Assembly: GCF_002407185.1 (NCBI RefSeq)
Contig: NZ_CP023563.1
Span: 1,736,001 to 1,800,000 of the forward strand
Direction: 5' to 3'
From: Brachybacterium vulturis
GTDB lineage: Bacteria; Actinomycetota; Actinomycetes; Actinomycetales; Dermabacteraceae
DNA length: 64,000 nucleotides
The notes under the pieces are model-generated. The model worked only from the letters and a program-made list of their open reading frames with translations, had not been told where the DNA came from and ran no database searches. Each line of letters starts with the position of its first letter. Position 1 is the first letter of the stretch. A program made the position numbers and the translations under genes. Positions 51,990 through 64,000 of this stretch are shown here, one piece after another.

Positions 51990-52921
51990 GAGACGGCTCC
52001 CGTCGGAGTGGTCGAGGCGTCGGCGCGCGGGGTGATCCGACGGTTCTGCTTGAGGAACCTGCGCATCAGCGTCATCCGCCTCGTGCTGAGGGTCGGGTTG
52101 GTGATCTCATCCAGGCCGAAGTTGACCATCGTGGTGGCGAAGCCCAGCAGCGCCAGGCACAGCCCCGGAGGTACGAACCACCACCACATCCCGCGGAACA
52201 GGGCGTTCATGCCGAAGGCGTAGTTGATGATGAGCCCCCAGCTGGGTTCTGCGGCGTTGCCGATGCCGAGCATCGCCATCGAGGCCTGCATGCCCACGCC
52301 GGCGGCGATGAGCGTGAGGAAGATGGGGGAGAGGATCCCGAAGAGATGCGGCATGACCTCCACGAAGACGATCCGGAGCTTGGACTCGCCGATCGTGCGC
52401 AGGGCGGTGGTGAAGTCGCGGCCGCGCAGGCTCAGCGCCTGGGCGCGGATGCGGCGGGCGCCGCCGGTCCATTCGAACAGCCCGATCAGCACCGACACCA
52501 CGAGCAGCGGCATCTCGCGCCAGAAGGTCGCCGCGATGATCAGGACCGGGAAGGAGGGAAGGTTCTGGAAGATCAGGATGATGCCGTTGAGCAGACGGTC
52601 CACGGCGCCGCCCAGGAATCCGGCGGCGGTGCCCATGGCGATCCCGATCGCAGAGGCGATGATCGCGGACGCGAAGCCCACGAACATCGAGTTGTAGGTG
52701 CCGTAGAGCATCCAGGTGAACACGTCCTGTCCGGAGGACGTGGTGCCCAGCGGATGGGTCCAGCTCGGCGAGGCTCCCATCGCCTCCGGGAAGATCGACT
52801 GCGGGGTGCGGCCCATGATCTCGGCGGCGAAGGGCTTGCCCAGAAGCGCGACCAGGGTGAACAGGCCGATGATGGCCAGGCCGATGCCGACCTTCGGGTT
52901 TCCGAGGAATCGTCGCAGCAT
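51986..52921 (-). CDS. ABC importer permease (DppC/OppC type)
   Basis: This integral membrane permease of 311 aa has an N-terminal OppC-type segment (MLRRFLGNPKVGIGLAIIGLFTLVALLG). An extracellular loop contains SWTHPLGTTSSGQDVFTWMLYGTYNSMFVGF, the hallmark PLGTDxxGRD-like motif of this subfamily. The coupling EAA-like loop is RIRAQALSLRGRDFTTALRTIGESKLRIVFVEVMPHLFGIL. Five to six helices are predicted. It lies 1 nt after the DppB-type gene and overlaps the OppD gene by 4 bp. Confidence 0.95.
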   Translation of the reverse strand: MLRRFLGNPKVGIGLAIIGLFTLVALLGKPFAAEIMGRTPQSIFPEAMGASPSWTHPLGTTSSGQDVFTWMLYGTYNSMFVGFASAIIASAIGIAMGTAAGFLGGAVDRLLNGIILIFQNLPSFPVLIIAATFWREMPLLVVSVLIGLFEWTGGARRIRAQALSLRGRDFTTALRTIGESKLRIVFVEVMPHLFGILSPIFLTLIAAGVGMQASMAMLGIGNAAEPSWGLIINYAFGMNALFRGMWWWFVPPGLCLALLGFATTMVNFGLDEITNPTLSTRRMTLMRRFLKQNRRITPRADASTTPTGAVS

Positions 52922-52922
52922 C

Positions 52923-54014
52923 TCAGCTCCCTTCCCGGGTGCGCGGATCCAGCAGCACGTACACGCTGTCCGCGATGAAGTTGAAGATCAGGCTGAGCAC
53001 GATGACGATCAGGAGCAGCGCCTGCATCAGCGGGTAGTCGCGCACCGCGGTCGAGGCCCCGATCAGGCCGCCCAGGCCGGGGTAGATGAACACGGCCTCG
53101 GCCAGCACGACCGCCATCAGCACCCCGCCCATCGACATCGCCAGGCCCGTGACGTTGGGCAGCAGCGCGTTGCGGGCGGCGTAGGCGTTGCGCACGCGTT
53201 CGGGGGTGAGCCCCTTGGCGCGGGCCAGGTGGACGTAGTCCTCATTGACGGTGGTGATCATCATGTTGCGCATGCTGAACAGCCAGCCGGTGAAGCCGAC
53301 CACGATCAGGCAGACCAGCGGCAGGAGCGAGTGGTAGGCGATGCTCAGGACCCAGTCGAGATTCGTCAGCTCGGCGGGGCGGACCCGTTGGTTCACCGCG
53401 CCCTGTGCCGGGAACAGGCCCTTCGAGTACGACAGGTACCAGACCAGCAGCAGGCCCAGCCAGAACGGCGGGATCGAGGAGAAGAACATCGCGAACGGAG
53501 TGACGATGGTGTCCAGCAGCCGGCCCGGCCGCCAGCCCAGCCGCGCCCCGAGGTAGGTGCCGATGAGCCAGCCCAGCAGGGTCGAGACCAGGCCCAGGTA
53601 CACGGTCCACGGCAGGGCCTGCACGATGAGGTCCGTGACCTTCATCGGGTAGTACATGATCGAGCGTCCCAGGTCCAGGTGCGCGAGCTGGACGAGGTAG
53701 TTCCAGAACTGCTCCCAGATCGAGGCGTTGGGGTCCCCGTACATGTTGTGGATGATCGACATCTGGTACTCGGACGGGCGCTGGCCCGTCTTGTCGTAGA
53801 TGTCGCGGATCATCGACTGGGCGGGGTCGTTGGGCATCAGGCGCGGCAGCACGAAGTTCAGCACCACCGATACCAGGAACACCGCCAGGTAGGTCACGGC
53901 TCGCTTGGCCAGGAAGATCAGGTTCGGGGGGACGCGGCGTCGCCCGCGGGATGGTGTCTCGTCGAGGGCGGGCGCTGCGCTCGCCGGCGACGTCGATGTC
54001 GCACTCGTGGTCAC
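52923..54014 (-). CDS. ABC importer permease (DppB/OppB type)
   Basis: This first gene of the five-gene importer operon encodes a 363-aa permease. A polar Thr/Ser/Arg-rich N-terminal tail of about 30 residues precedes the first helix (FLAKRAVTYLAVFLVSVVLNFVLPRLMP). DppB markers are PNDPAQSMIRDIY, DLGRSIMYYPMKVTDLIVQALPWTVYLGLVSTLLGWLIGTYLGARLGW and the EAA-like loop HLARAKGLTPERVRNAYAARNALLPNVTGLAMSMG. The GTG at 54014 is chosen because AGGAGA lies 5 nt upstream; an ATG at 54080 in the same frame would add 22 residues without a ribosome-binding site. Two CTTAACCG direct repeats lie 71-97 bp upstream. Confidence 0.93.
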   Translation of the reverse strand: MTTSATSTSPASAAPALDETPSRGRRRVPPNLIFLAKRAVTYLAVFLVSVVLNFVLPRLMPNDPAQSMIRDIYDKTGQRPSEYQMSIIHNMYGDPNASIWEQFWNYLVQLAHLDLGRSIMYYPMKVTDLIVQALPWTVYLGLVSTLLGWLIGTYLGARLGWRPGRLLDTIVTPFAMFFSSIPPFWLGLLLVWYLSYSKGLFPAQGAVNQRVRPAELTNLDWVLSIAYHSLLPLVCLIVVGFTGWLFSMRNMMITTVNEDYVHLARAKGLTPERVRNAYAARNALLPNVTGLAMSMGGVLMAVVLAEAVFIYPGLGGLIGASTAVRDYPLMQALLLIVIVLSLIFNFIADSVYVLLDPRTREGS

Positions 54015-54084
54015 TGCTTCTCCTGTCGTGTGCCGCCAGTGGCACTGCCGAGCCTCGGGATCATGGGATGTGTGAAGCACGCTA

Positions 54085-54111
54085 CTTAACCGGTGAACCA
54101 GAGCTTAACCG
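54085..54111. promoter_or_regulatory. direct repeats CTTAACCG upstream of the importer operon
   Basis: CTTAACCG occurs at 54085-54092 and 54104-54111, 19 bp apart (near two helical turns). The first copy is part of an imperfect dyad TTAACCGGTGAA. The site lies in the intergenic region upstream of the dppB-type start and is a candidate activator or repressor site. Confidence 0.45.
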
Positions 54112-54205
54112 CTCCAGGGGATCTCGCGTCAATGCCATCTCGTCGTGTCTTTGTCGTGACGTCGATCGAGGGCATCCCGAGTGGCTGATCATGCAGTTGG
54201 TTGTA

Positions 54206-54211
54206 TATACT
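54206..54211 (+). promoter_or_regulatory. -10 box of a probable leaderless argC promoter
   Basis: TATACT is followed by TCCGGC and then the argC ATG at 54218 (6-nt spacing). It stands out as A+T-rich in this genome. CATGCA (54190-54195) lies just upstream and might belong to an ArgR site, but no full ARG box could be confirmed. Confidence 0.55.
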
Positions 54212-54217
54212 TCCGGC

Positions 54218-55345
54218 ATGGCTTCCACTCCGGGCGACGCGCCCCTGTCCAGCGAGGCTCCCGCGACCCCTGCGGGCGGTGCCGCGCGCCGTCCTCGCAT
54301 CGCCGTCGTCGGCGCCTCCGGGTACGCCGGGGGAGAGACGCTGCGCCTGCTCGCCGGGCATCCGGGCCTCGAGGTCGCGACCGTCGCCGCGCACTCGAGC
54401 GCCGGCAGGCATCTCTCCGAGGTCGCCCCGCACCTCGACCTCGGCCACGACCCGGTGCTGGTCGAGACCGGCGTGGACACCCTGCGCGGTCACGACGTGG
54501 TCGTGCTCGCCCTGCCCCATGGCCAGTCCGGGCAGATCGCCGCCGCGCTGCGCGCCGAGGACCCGGACGTGCTGGTGCTCGACCTCGGGGCCGACCACCG
54601 CCTGGAGAGCGCCCAGGAGTGGAGCGACTACTACGGCAGCGAGCACTCCGGCACCTGGACCTACGGCATGCCCGAGCTGCCGCTGGCCGACGGCACCCGC
54701 CAGCGCGACCACCTGGTCGGGGCCCGCGAGATCGCGGTGCCCGGCTGCAACGCCACCGCCGTCTCCCTCGCCCTCGCGCCCCTGCTGCGGGCCGGACTGC
54801 TCGACGCCGAGCGGCTGAGCGCCGTGCTCCCCGTCGGATACTCCGGCGCCGGTCGCGCCGCCAAGCAGCACCTGATGTTCAGCGAGGCCCACGGCAGCGC
54901 GGCACCCTACGCCGTGGGCGGCAGCCACCGCCACGTCCCCGAGGTGCTGCAGAACCTGCGCCGCGCCACCGGGAGGGACGGCCAGCGCCTCGCCTTCACC
55001 CCCGTGCTGGTGCCGATGAGCCGGGGGATCCTCGCCGTGTGCACGGCGCCGGTGGCCGAGGGCACCTCCACCGCCGATCTCCTCGCGGCCCTGCAGGCGG
55101 ACTACGCCGAGGAGCACTTCATCACCGTGCTGCCCGAGGGTGTCTTCCCCTCCACCGGTGAGGTCGCCGGCGCGAACACGCTCCGCATCGGGGCCGTGGT
55201 GGACCGCCGCAGCGGTCAGGCCACAGTGATCTCGGCCCTGGACAACCTGGTCAAGGGCACCGCCGGCGCGGCGATCCAGTCCCTGAACCTGGCGCTCGGC
55301 CTGCCCGAGGCCACGGGACTGACCCGCACCGCCCTGGCCCCCTGA
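54218..55345 (+). CDS. argC: N-acetyl-gamma-glutamyl-phosphate reductase
   Basis: This 375-aa cytosolic NADPH-dependent enzyme performs the third step of arginine synthesis. An Ala/Pro-rich N-terminal tail of about 28 residues precedes the nucleotide-binding GASGYAGGETLRLLAGHP. The catalytic Cys is in AVPGCNATAVSLALAPLL, and the active-site His region is GGSHRHVPEV. It heads argC-J-B-D-F-R-G-H. No Shine-Dalgarno sequence precedes the ATG, but TATACT 6 nt upstream suggests a leaderless transcript. The frame is open further upstream across the intergenic region, but those codons have no start signal and are not conserved. Confidence 0.96.
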   Translation: MASTPGDAPLSSEAPATPAGGAARRPRIAVVGASGYAGGETLRLLAGHPGLEVATVAAHSSAGRHLSEVAPHLDLGHDPVLVETGVDTLRGHDVVVLALPHGQSGQIAAALRAEDPDVLVLDLGADHRLESAQEWSDYYGSEHSGTWTYGMPELPLADGTRQRDHLVGAREIAVPGCNATAVSLALAPLLRAGLLDAERLSAVLPVGYSGAGRAAKQHLMFSEAHGSAAPYAVGGSHRHVPEVLQNLRRATGRDGQRLAFTPVLVPMSRGILAVCTAPVAEGTSTADLLAALQADYAEEHFITVLPEGVFPSTGEVAGANTLRIGAVVDRRSGQATVISALDNLVKGTAGAAIQSLNLALGLPEATGLTRTALAP

Positions 55346-55353
55346 GACCGTTT

Positions 55354-55371
55354 CGCCGGAGGCGTCCGGCG
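55354..55371 (+). terminator. hairpin between argC and argJ
   Basis: CGCCGGA (55354-55360) and TCCGGCG (55365-55371) form a perfect 7-bp stem with a GGCG loop, 9 nt after the argC stop. It is inside the operon, so it may act as a partial terminator or RNA-stability element. Confidence 0.35.
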
Positions 55372-55432
55372 CCGTCCGACGAGCCTCCCCCTGCTTCCGC
55401 ATCCCGCGACCACACCTCTTCCAGGAGCACCC

Positions 55433-56602
55433 GTGTCGATCACCCGCCCCCGCGGCTTCCGCGCCGTCGGCCTGCCCGCCGGCATCAAGTCCTCCGGCAG
55501 CGCGGACCTCGCCCTCATCGTCAACGACGGTCCCCGTGACACCGCCGCCGCGGTCTTCACCGCCAATCGCGTCCAGGCGGCGCCCGTGCTGTGGTCCCGC
55601 GAGGCGGTCGCCGATGGCCGTGCCCGCACAGTGGTGCTGAACTCCGGCGGCGCCAACGCCTGCACCGGCCCCGAGGGCTTCGCCGACACCCACCGCACCG
55701 CCGAGCACCTCGCCGCGCAGCTGGAGATCTCCGCCCAGGACGTGCTGGTCTGCTCGACCGGGCTGATCGGGGAGCGGCTGCCGATGGAGCCGCTGCTGAG
55801 GGGCATCACCGCCGCGACCGGACAGCTGGATGCCGGCGAGCACGCCGACGAGTCCGCTGCGCGGGCGATCATGACCACCGACACCGTCCCCAAGACCGCC
55901 GCGGCCACCACGGGATCCGGTGTCGTCGTGGGCGGGATCGCGAAGGGCGCGGGCATGCTCGCCCCCCAGCTCGCGACCATGCTGGTGGTGCTCACCACCG
56001 ATGCGGACGTGGACGCCGCCACCGCCGACGCCGCGCTGCGGGCGGCCACCGCCACCACCTTCGACCGGGTGGACTCCGACGCCTGCATGTCCACCAACGA
56101 CACCGTGATCCTGCTGGCCTCCGGGGCGAGCGGCATCGCGGCCCCCCTCGAGGAGCTCACCGAGGCCGTGCGGGCCGTCAGCGCGGACCTGGCCCGGCAG
56201 CTGGTCGCCGATGCCGAGGGCGCCGGCCACGACGTCCACGTGATCGTGCGCGCCGCGAGCAGCGAGCAGGCCGCGCTCGCCGTGGCCCGCGAGATCGCCC
56301 GTTCGAACCTGGTCAAGGCCGCCATCTTCGGCAACGACCCCAACTGGGGCCGGATCGTCGCCGCCGCCGGCTGCGTCCCCGAGGCCGTCGCCCCCTTCGC
56401 GGTCCAGGACCTCTCCGTCACCGTCAACGGTGTCGAGGTGTGCCGCGGCGGGGGAGCCCACCGCGACCGCTCCGAGGTGGACATGACCCCGCGCGAGACC
56501 CTCATCGAGGTGGACCTCGGCGCGGGCATCGCCACCGGGGACATCTGGACCAATGACCTCACCCATGACTACGTCGAAGAGAACAGCGCCTACTCCTCAT
56601 GA
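55433..56602 (+). CDS. argJ: bifunctional ornithine acetyltransferase / N-acetylglutamate synthase
   Basis: This 389-aa enzyme recycles the acetyl group from N-acetylornithine to glutamate and may also acetylate glutamate from acetyl-CoA. ArgJ is made as a precursor that cuts itself at an Ala-Thr bond; the site is in [21 protein letters not shown], the Thr of ATML becoming the nucleophile of the beta chain. Other family blocks are [38 protein letters not shown] and the C-terminal [16 protein letters not shown]. The GTG start follows CCAGGAG at 6-nt spacing. It overlaps argB by ATGA. The presence of argJ explains the lack of argE here: a cyclic acetyl pathway. Confidence 0.97.
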   Translation: MSITRPRGFRAVGLPAGIKSSGSADLALIVNDGPRDTAAAVFTANRVQAAPVLWSREAVADGRARTVVLNSGGANACTGPEGFADTHRTAEHLAAQLEISAQDVLVCSTGLIGERLPMEPLLRGITAATGQLDAGEHADESAARAIMTTDTVPKTAAATTGSGVVVGGIAKGAGMLAPQLATMLVVLTTDADVDAATADAALRAATATTFDRVDSDACMSTNDTVILLASGASGIAAPLEELTEAVRAVSADLARQLVADAEGAGHDVHVIVRAASSEQAALAVAREIARSNLVKAAIFGNDPNWGRIVAAAGCVPEAVAPFAVQDLSVTVNGVEVCRGGGAHRDRSEVDMTPRETLIEVDLGAGIATGDIWTNDLTHDYVEENSAYSS

Positions 56603-57619
56603 GCACCGCCCCGACCCCTCCCGACCCCGCCGCGGCCACCTCCGCGGACGCGGCCGATCCCGCCGCCGGCATCGCCCCGGCGGACGCTCCGCTGGTGGGC
56701 AAGAACCCCCTCGCGCAGCTCGACGCCGCCCGCACCGAGGCGCGCGAGAAGTCCGAGGTCCTCATCGAGGCGATGCCCTGGATGCAGCGCTTCCGCGGAA
56801 AGATCGTGGTGGTCAAGTACGGCGGCAACGCCATGGTCGACGAGGAGCTGCGCCGCGGCTTCGCCGCCGACGTCGTCTTCATGCGCCTGGCCGGCATCCA
56901 CGTGGTCGTCGTCCACGGCGGCGGGCCGCAGATCAATGCCATGCTCGAGCGCGTCGGCAAGGAGTCGACGTTCCGCGGCGGCCTGCGCGTCACCGACTCC
57001 GAGACCATGGAGATCGCCCGCATGGTGCTGGTGGGACAGGTGGGTCGCCGGCTCGTCGGGCTCGTCAACCACCACGGCCCCTTCGCGATCGGGATGTCCG
57101 GGGAGGACGGCCGACTGTTCACCGCCACCCGCCGCGGCACCGTGGTCGATGGCGAGGACGTGGACCTCGGCCACGTCGGTGCCGTCGAGGACGTCAACAT
57201 CACCGCCATCAGCGACCTGCTCGAGGCGGGCCGGATCCCCGTGATCTCCTCGATCGCCCCCGAGGTGGACGCCACCGGGCATCCCACCGGGGAGGTGCTG
57301 AACATCAACGCGGACCTCGCCGCCGCCGCGCTCGCCGAAGGGCTCGACGCGGAGAAGCTCGTGATGCTCACCGACGTCGAGGGCCTGTACCGCGAGTGGC
57401 CCGATCGGGGATCGCTGATCCCCGAGATCTCTGCGACCGAGCTGCGGGCGATGCTGCCCGCGCTGACCGCCGGGATGATCCCGAAGGCCGAGGCGCTGCT
57501 GGGCGCGGTCGACGCCGGAGTGCGCACCGCCGCGATGATCGACGGCCGCATCGAGCACGCCGTGCTGCTGGAGGTGTTCACGACCAAGGGCGTGGGCACC
57601 ATGGTGAGGAGGGACGACT

Positions 57620-57627
<8 letters not shown>
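56599..57627 (+). CDS. argB: acetylglutamate kinase
   Basis: This 342-aa amino-acid kinase phosphorylates N-acetylglutamate, the usual arginine-feedback target. An Ala/Pro-rich N-terminal extension (about 1-45) precedes [26 protein letters not shown] (the Lys in VVKYGGNA), [32 protein letters not shown] and [31 protein letters not shown]. The C-terminal [50 protein letters not shown] ends with the Gly-x-Gly-Thr-Met motif. The N-terminal helix found in arginine-sensitive kinases appears to be present, suggesting feedback inhibition. It overlaps argJ by 4 bp and argD by 8 bp. Confidence 0.97.
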
Positions 57628-60415
<2,788 letters not shown>

Positions 60416-60420
60416 ACCTC

Positions 60421-60435
60421 GGGCGCACGGCGCCC
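60421..60435. terminator. hairpin between argR and argG
   Basis: GGGCGC (60421-60426) and GCGCCC (60430-60435) form a 6-bp stem with an ACG loop, 5 nt after the argR stop. It may end or attenuate the argCJBDFR transcript ahead of argGH. Confidence 0.4.
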
Positions 60436-60458
60436 TCGACACCCCTGACCGACACCCC

Positions 60459-60502
60459 GCACCACCCACGACCTCACCCCGTACGACTGCACCACCCACG
60501 AC
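60459..60502. repeat. 14-bp direct repeats upstream of argG
   Basis: GCACCACCCACGAC occurs exactly at 60459-60472 and 60489-60502, a 30-bp period (about three helical turns). The second copy ends just before the AGGAG site of argG. The function is unknown; it could be a regulator site or a local duplication. Confidence 0.7.
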
Positions 60503-60516
60503 TAGGAGCAACTCCC

Positions 60517-63263
<2,747 letters not shown>

Positions 63264-63294
63264 CCCGCACCGGCCCCGGACCGGGCCCGGCGTT

Positions 63295-63314
63295 CGGCCC
63301 GCCGGCTCGGGCCG
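63295..63314. terminator. terminator hairpin after argH
   Basis: CGGCCCG (63295-63301) pairs with CGGGCCG (63308-63314) around CCGGCT, a perfect 7-bp G+C stem. It lies 31 nt after the argH stop and ahead of tyrS. Confidence 0.5.
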
Positions 63315-63412
63315 GGTCAGGGCCGGAGCCACGCCCCGCCGCCGGGAGATGGGATGATGACCGTCGGGCCCCGCACACGGGTGTCCCGTGCCCCACCGAG
63401 AGGAACCGAACG

Positions 63413-64000
63413 ATGCATTCCGTCCTGGACGAGCTCGCCTGGCGAGGACTCGTCGTGCAGACCACCGGGCGCGAGGCGCTCGGCAGCGCTCTGGCGGACG
63501 GACCGGTCAGCCTGTATTGCGGTTTCGACCCGACGGCGGCATCGCTCCACGTCGGCCACCTGACGCAGGTGCTCACCATGCGCCGCCTGCAGCTGGCCGG
63601 CCACCATCCCTACGCTCTGGTGGGCGGAGCGACCGGTCTGATCGGCGATCCTCGGATGTCCGGCGAGCGGGTGCTCAACGACTCCGAGATCGTCGGGCAA
63701 TGGGTGGACAGCCTGCGCGGGCAGATCTCCCGGTTCCTCGACCTCGAGGGCGAGTTCGCCGTGACGATGGTGAACAACCTCGACTGGATCGGGCAGATGA
63801 GTGCTCTGGACTTCCTGCGTGACATGGGCAAGCACTTCCGCATGGGCACCATGCTCGCCAAGGACACCGTGGCGCGGCGACTGCAGAGCGATGAGGGGAT
63901 CAGCTACACCGAGTTCAGCTACCAGGTGCTCCAGGGCATCGACTACCTCGAGCTGCACCGCCGGCACGGGGTGTCCCTCCAGTACGGCGGGAACGATCAG
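63413..64000 (+). CDS. tyrS: tyrosyl-tRNA synthetase (3' end outside window)
   Basis: The first 196 codons of a class I aminoacyl-tRNA synthetase charging tRNA-Tyr are visible. The start [27 protein letters not shown] is typical, followed by the tyrosine pocket [23 protein letters not shown] containing the HIGH-type motif (HVGH). [83 protein letters not shown] and the Tyr/Asp substrate residues follow. The KMSKS motif lies beyond the window. The GAGAGGAA site upstream fits the ATG at 63413. No T-box leader is visible in the 149-bp gap after argH. Confidence 0.97.
   Translation, partial: MHSVLDELAWRGLVVQTTGREALGSALADGPVSLYCGFDPTAASLHVGHLTQVLTMRRLQLAGHHPYALVGGATGLIGDPRMSGERVLNDSEIVGQWVDSLRGQISRFLDLEGEFAVTMVNNLDWIGQMSALDFLRDMGKHFRMGTMLAKDTVARRLQSDEGISYTEFSYQVLQGIDYLELHRRHGVSLQYGGNDQ

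Noticed and set aside
54086-56566. Long minus-strand open frame across argC-argJ
   Set aside because: A shadow of two well-conserved arginine genes, Gly/Arg-rich and without motifs.
63264-63412. T-box leader before tyrS
   Set aside because: No specifier stem, T-box core sequence or antiterminator could be identified in 149 bp.

Overview
The window is about 70% G+C, with long codon-biased genes, frequent GTG starts and many 4-bp ATGA/GTGA overlaps. This points to a high-G+C actinobacterium. A monomeric isocitrate dehydrogenase, a mycothiol-type formaldehyde dehydrogenase, a PriA-type HisA, DUF3054, DUF1844 and DUF222-HNH proteins all fit Actinobacteria. The gene set and order suggest Micrococcales, possibly a Brachybacterium-like Dermabacteraceae; that placement is inference. 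No rRNA, tRNA, CRISPR array, transposase or prophage gene was seen.

Region by region. (1) 1-9090 is a housekeeping and stress block: an MFS exporter (5' end outside the window), acylphosphatase, a PepSY lipoprotein, an amidohydrolase, polyphosphate kinase 2, thiol peroxidase, a DUF488 protein, flavohemoglobin, a TauE/SafE permease and an alpha/beta hydrolase. (2) 9175-13032 holds a divergent pair that I could not assign to any known system: a protein built of three beta-type 'DHHI' repeats, and a 974-aa BTAD/NB-ARC (AfsR/SARP-like STAND) regulator. (3) 13146-18274 has monomeric icd behind a perfect 16-bp palindrome, a large lipoprotein, and hisD. (4) 18532-26262 is a LacI-controlled sugar locus (regulator, lipoprotein binding protein, two permeases, a Tat-exported PF10091/GH144-like glycosidase, a GH3 beta-glucosidase). 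It is probably for beta-glucan oligosaccharides, perhaps beta-1,2-linked.

(5) 27064-32111 is the second histidine cluster: hisC-hisB-unknown-hisH-small membrane protein-priA-sseB. A DUF1844 and a DUF4352 gene face it. (6) 33880-36109 is infC-rpmI-rplT plus an SpoU methyltransferase. infC starts at a non-canonical ATC behind a leader with a terminator-like hairpin. (7) 36106-41807 holds a CopD-CtaG fusion, a DUF222-HNH protein and a mycothiol-dependent formaldehyde-detoxification pair. (8) pheS-pheT are followed by two apparently cytoplasmic glycosidases (GH20 and GH18/ENGase type). A 20-bp perfect terminator stem separates these from a convergent five-gene oligopeptide/oligosaccharide ABC importer. 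(9) 54218-63263 is the complete arginine pathway argC-J-B-D-F-R-G-H, followed by tyrS, which runs off the window.

The order infC-rpmI-rplT-methyltransferase-pheST-argCJBDFRGH-tyrS is a familiar actinobacterial backbone. The formaldehyde, HNH and CtaG genes and the glycosidase/ABC genes look like cargo inserted into it. Several promoters (ppk2, tauE-like, hisD, hisC, argC, possibly tpx) place a TANNNT-type -10 box 6-8 nt before the start codon, the layout of leaderless mRNAs. For hisC and the TauE-like gene this also argues for a start downstream of the first possible one.
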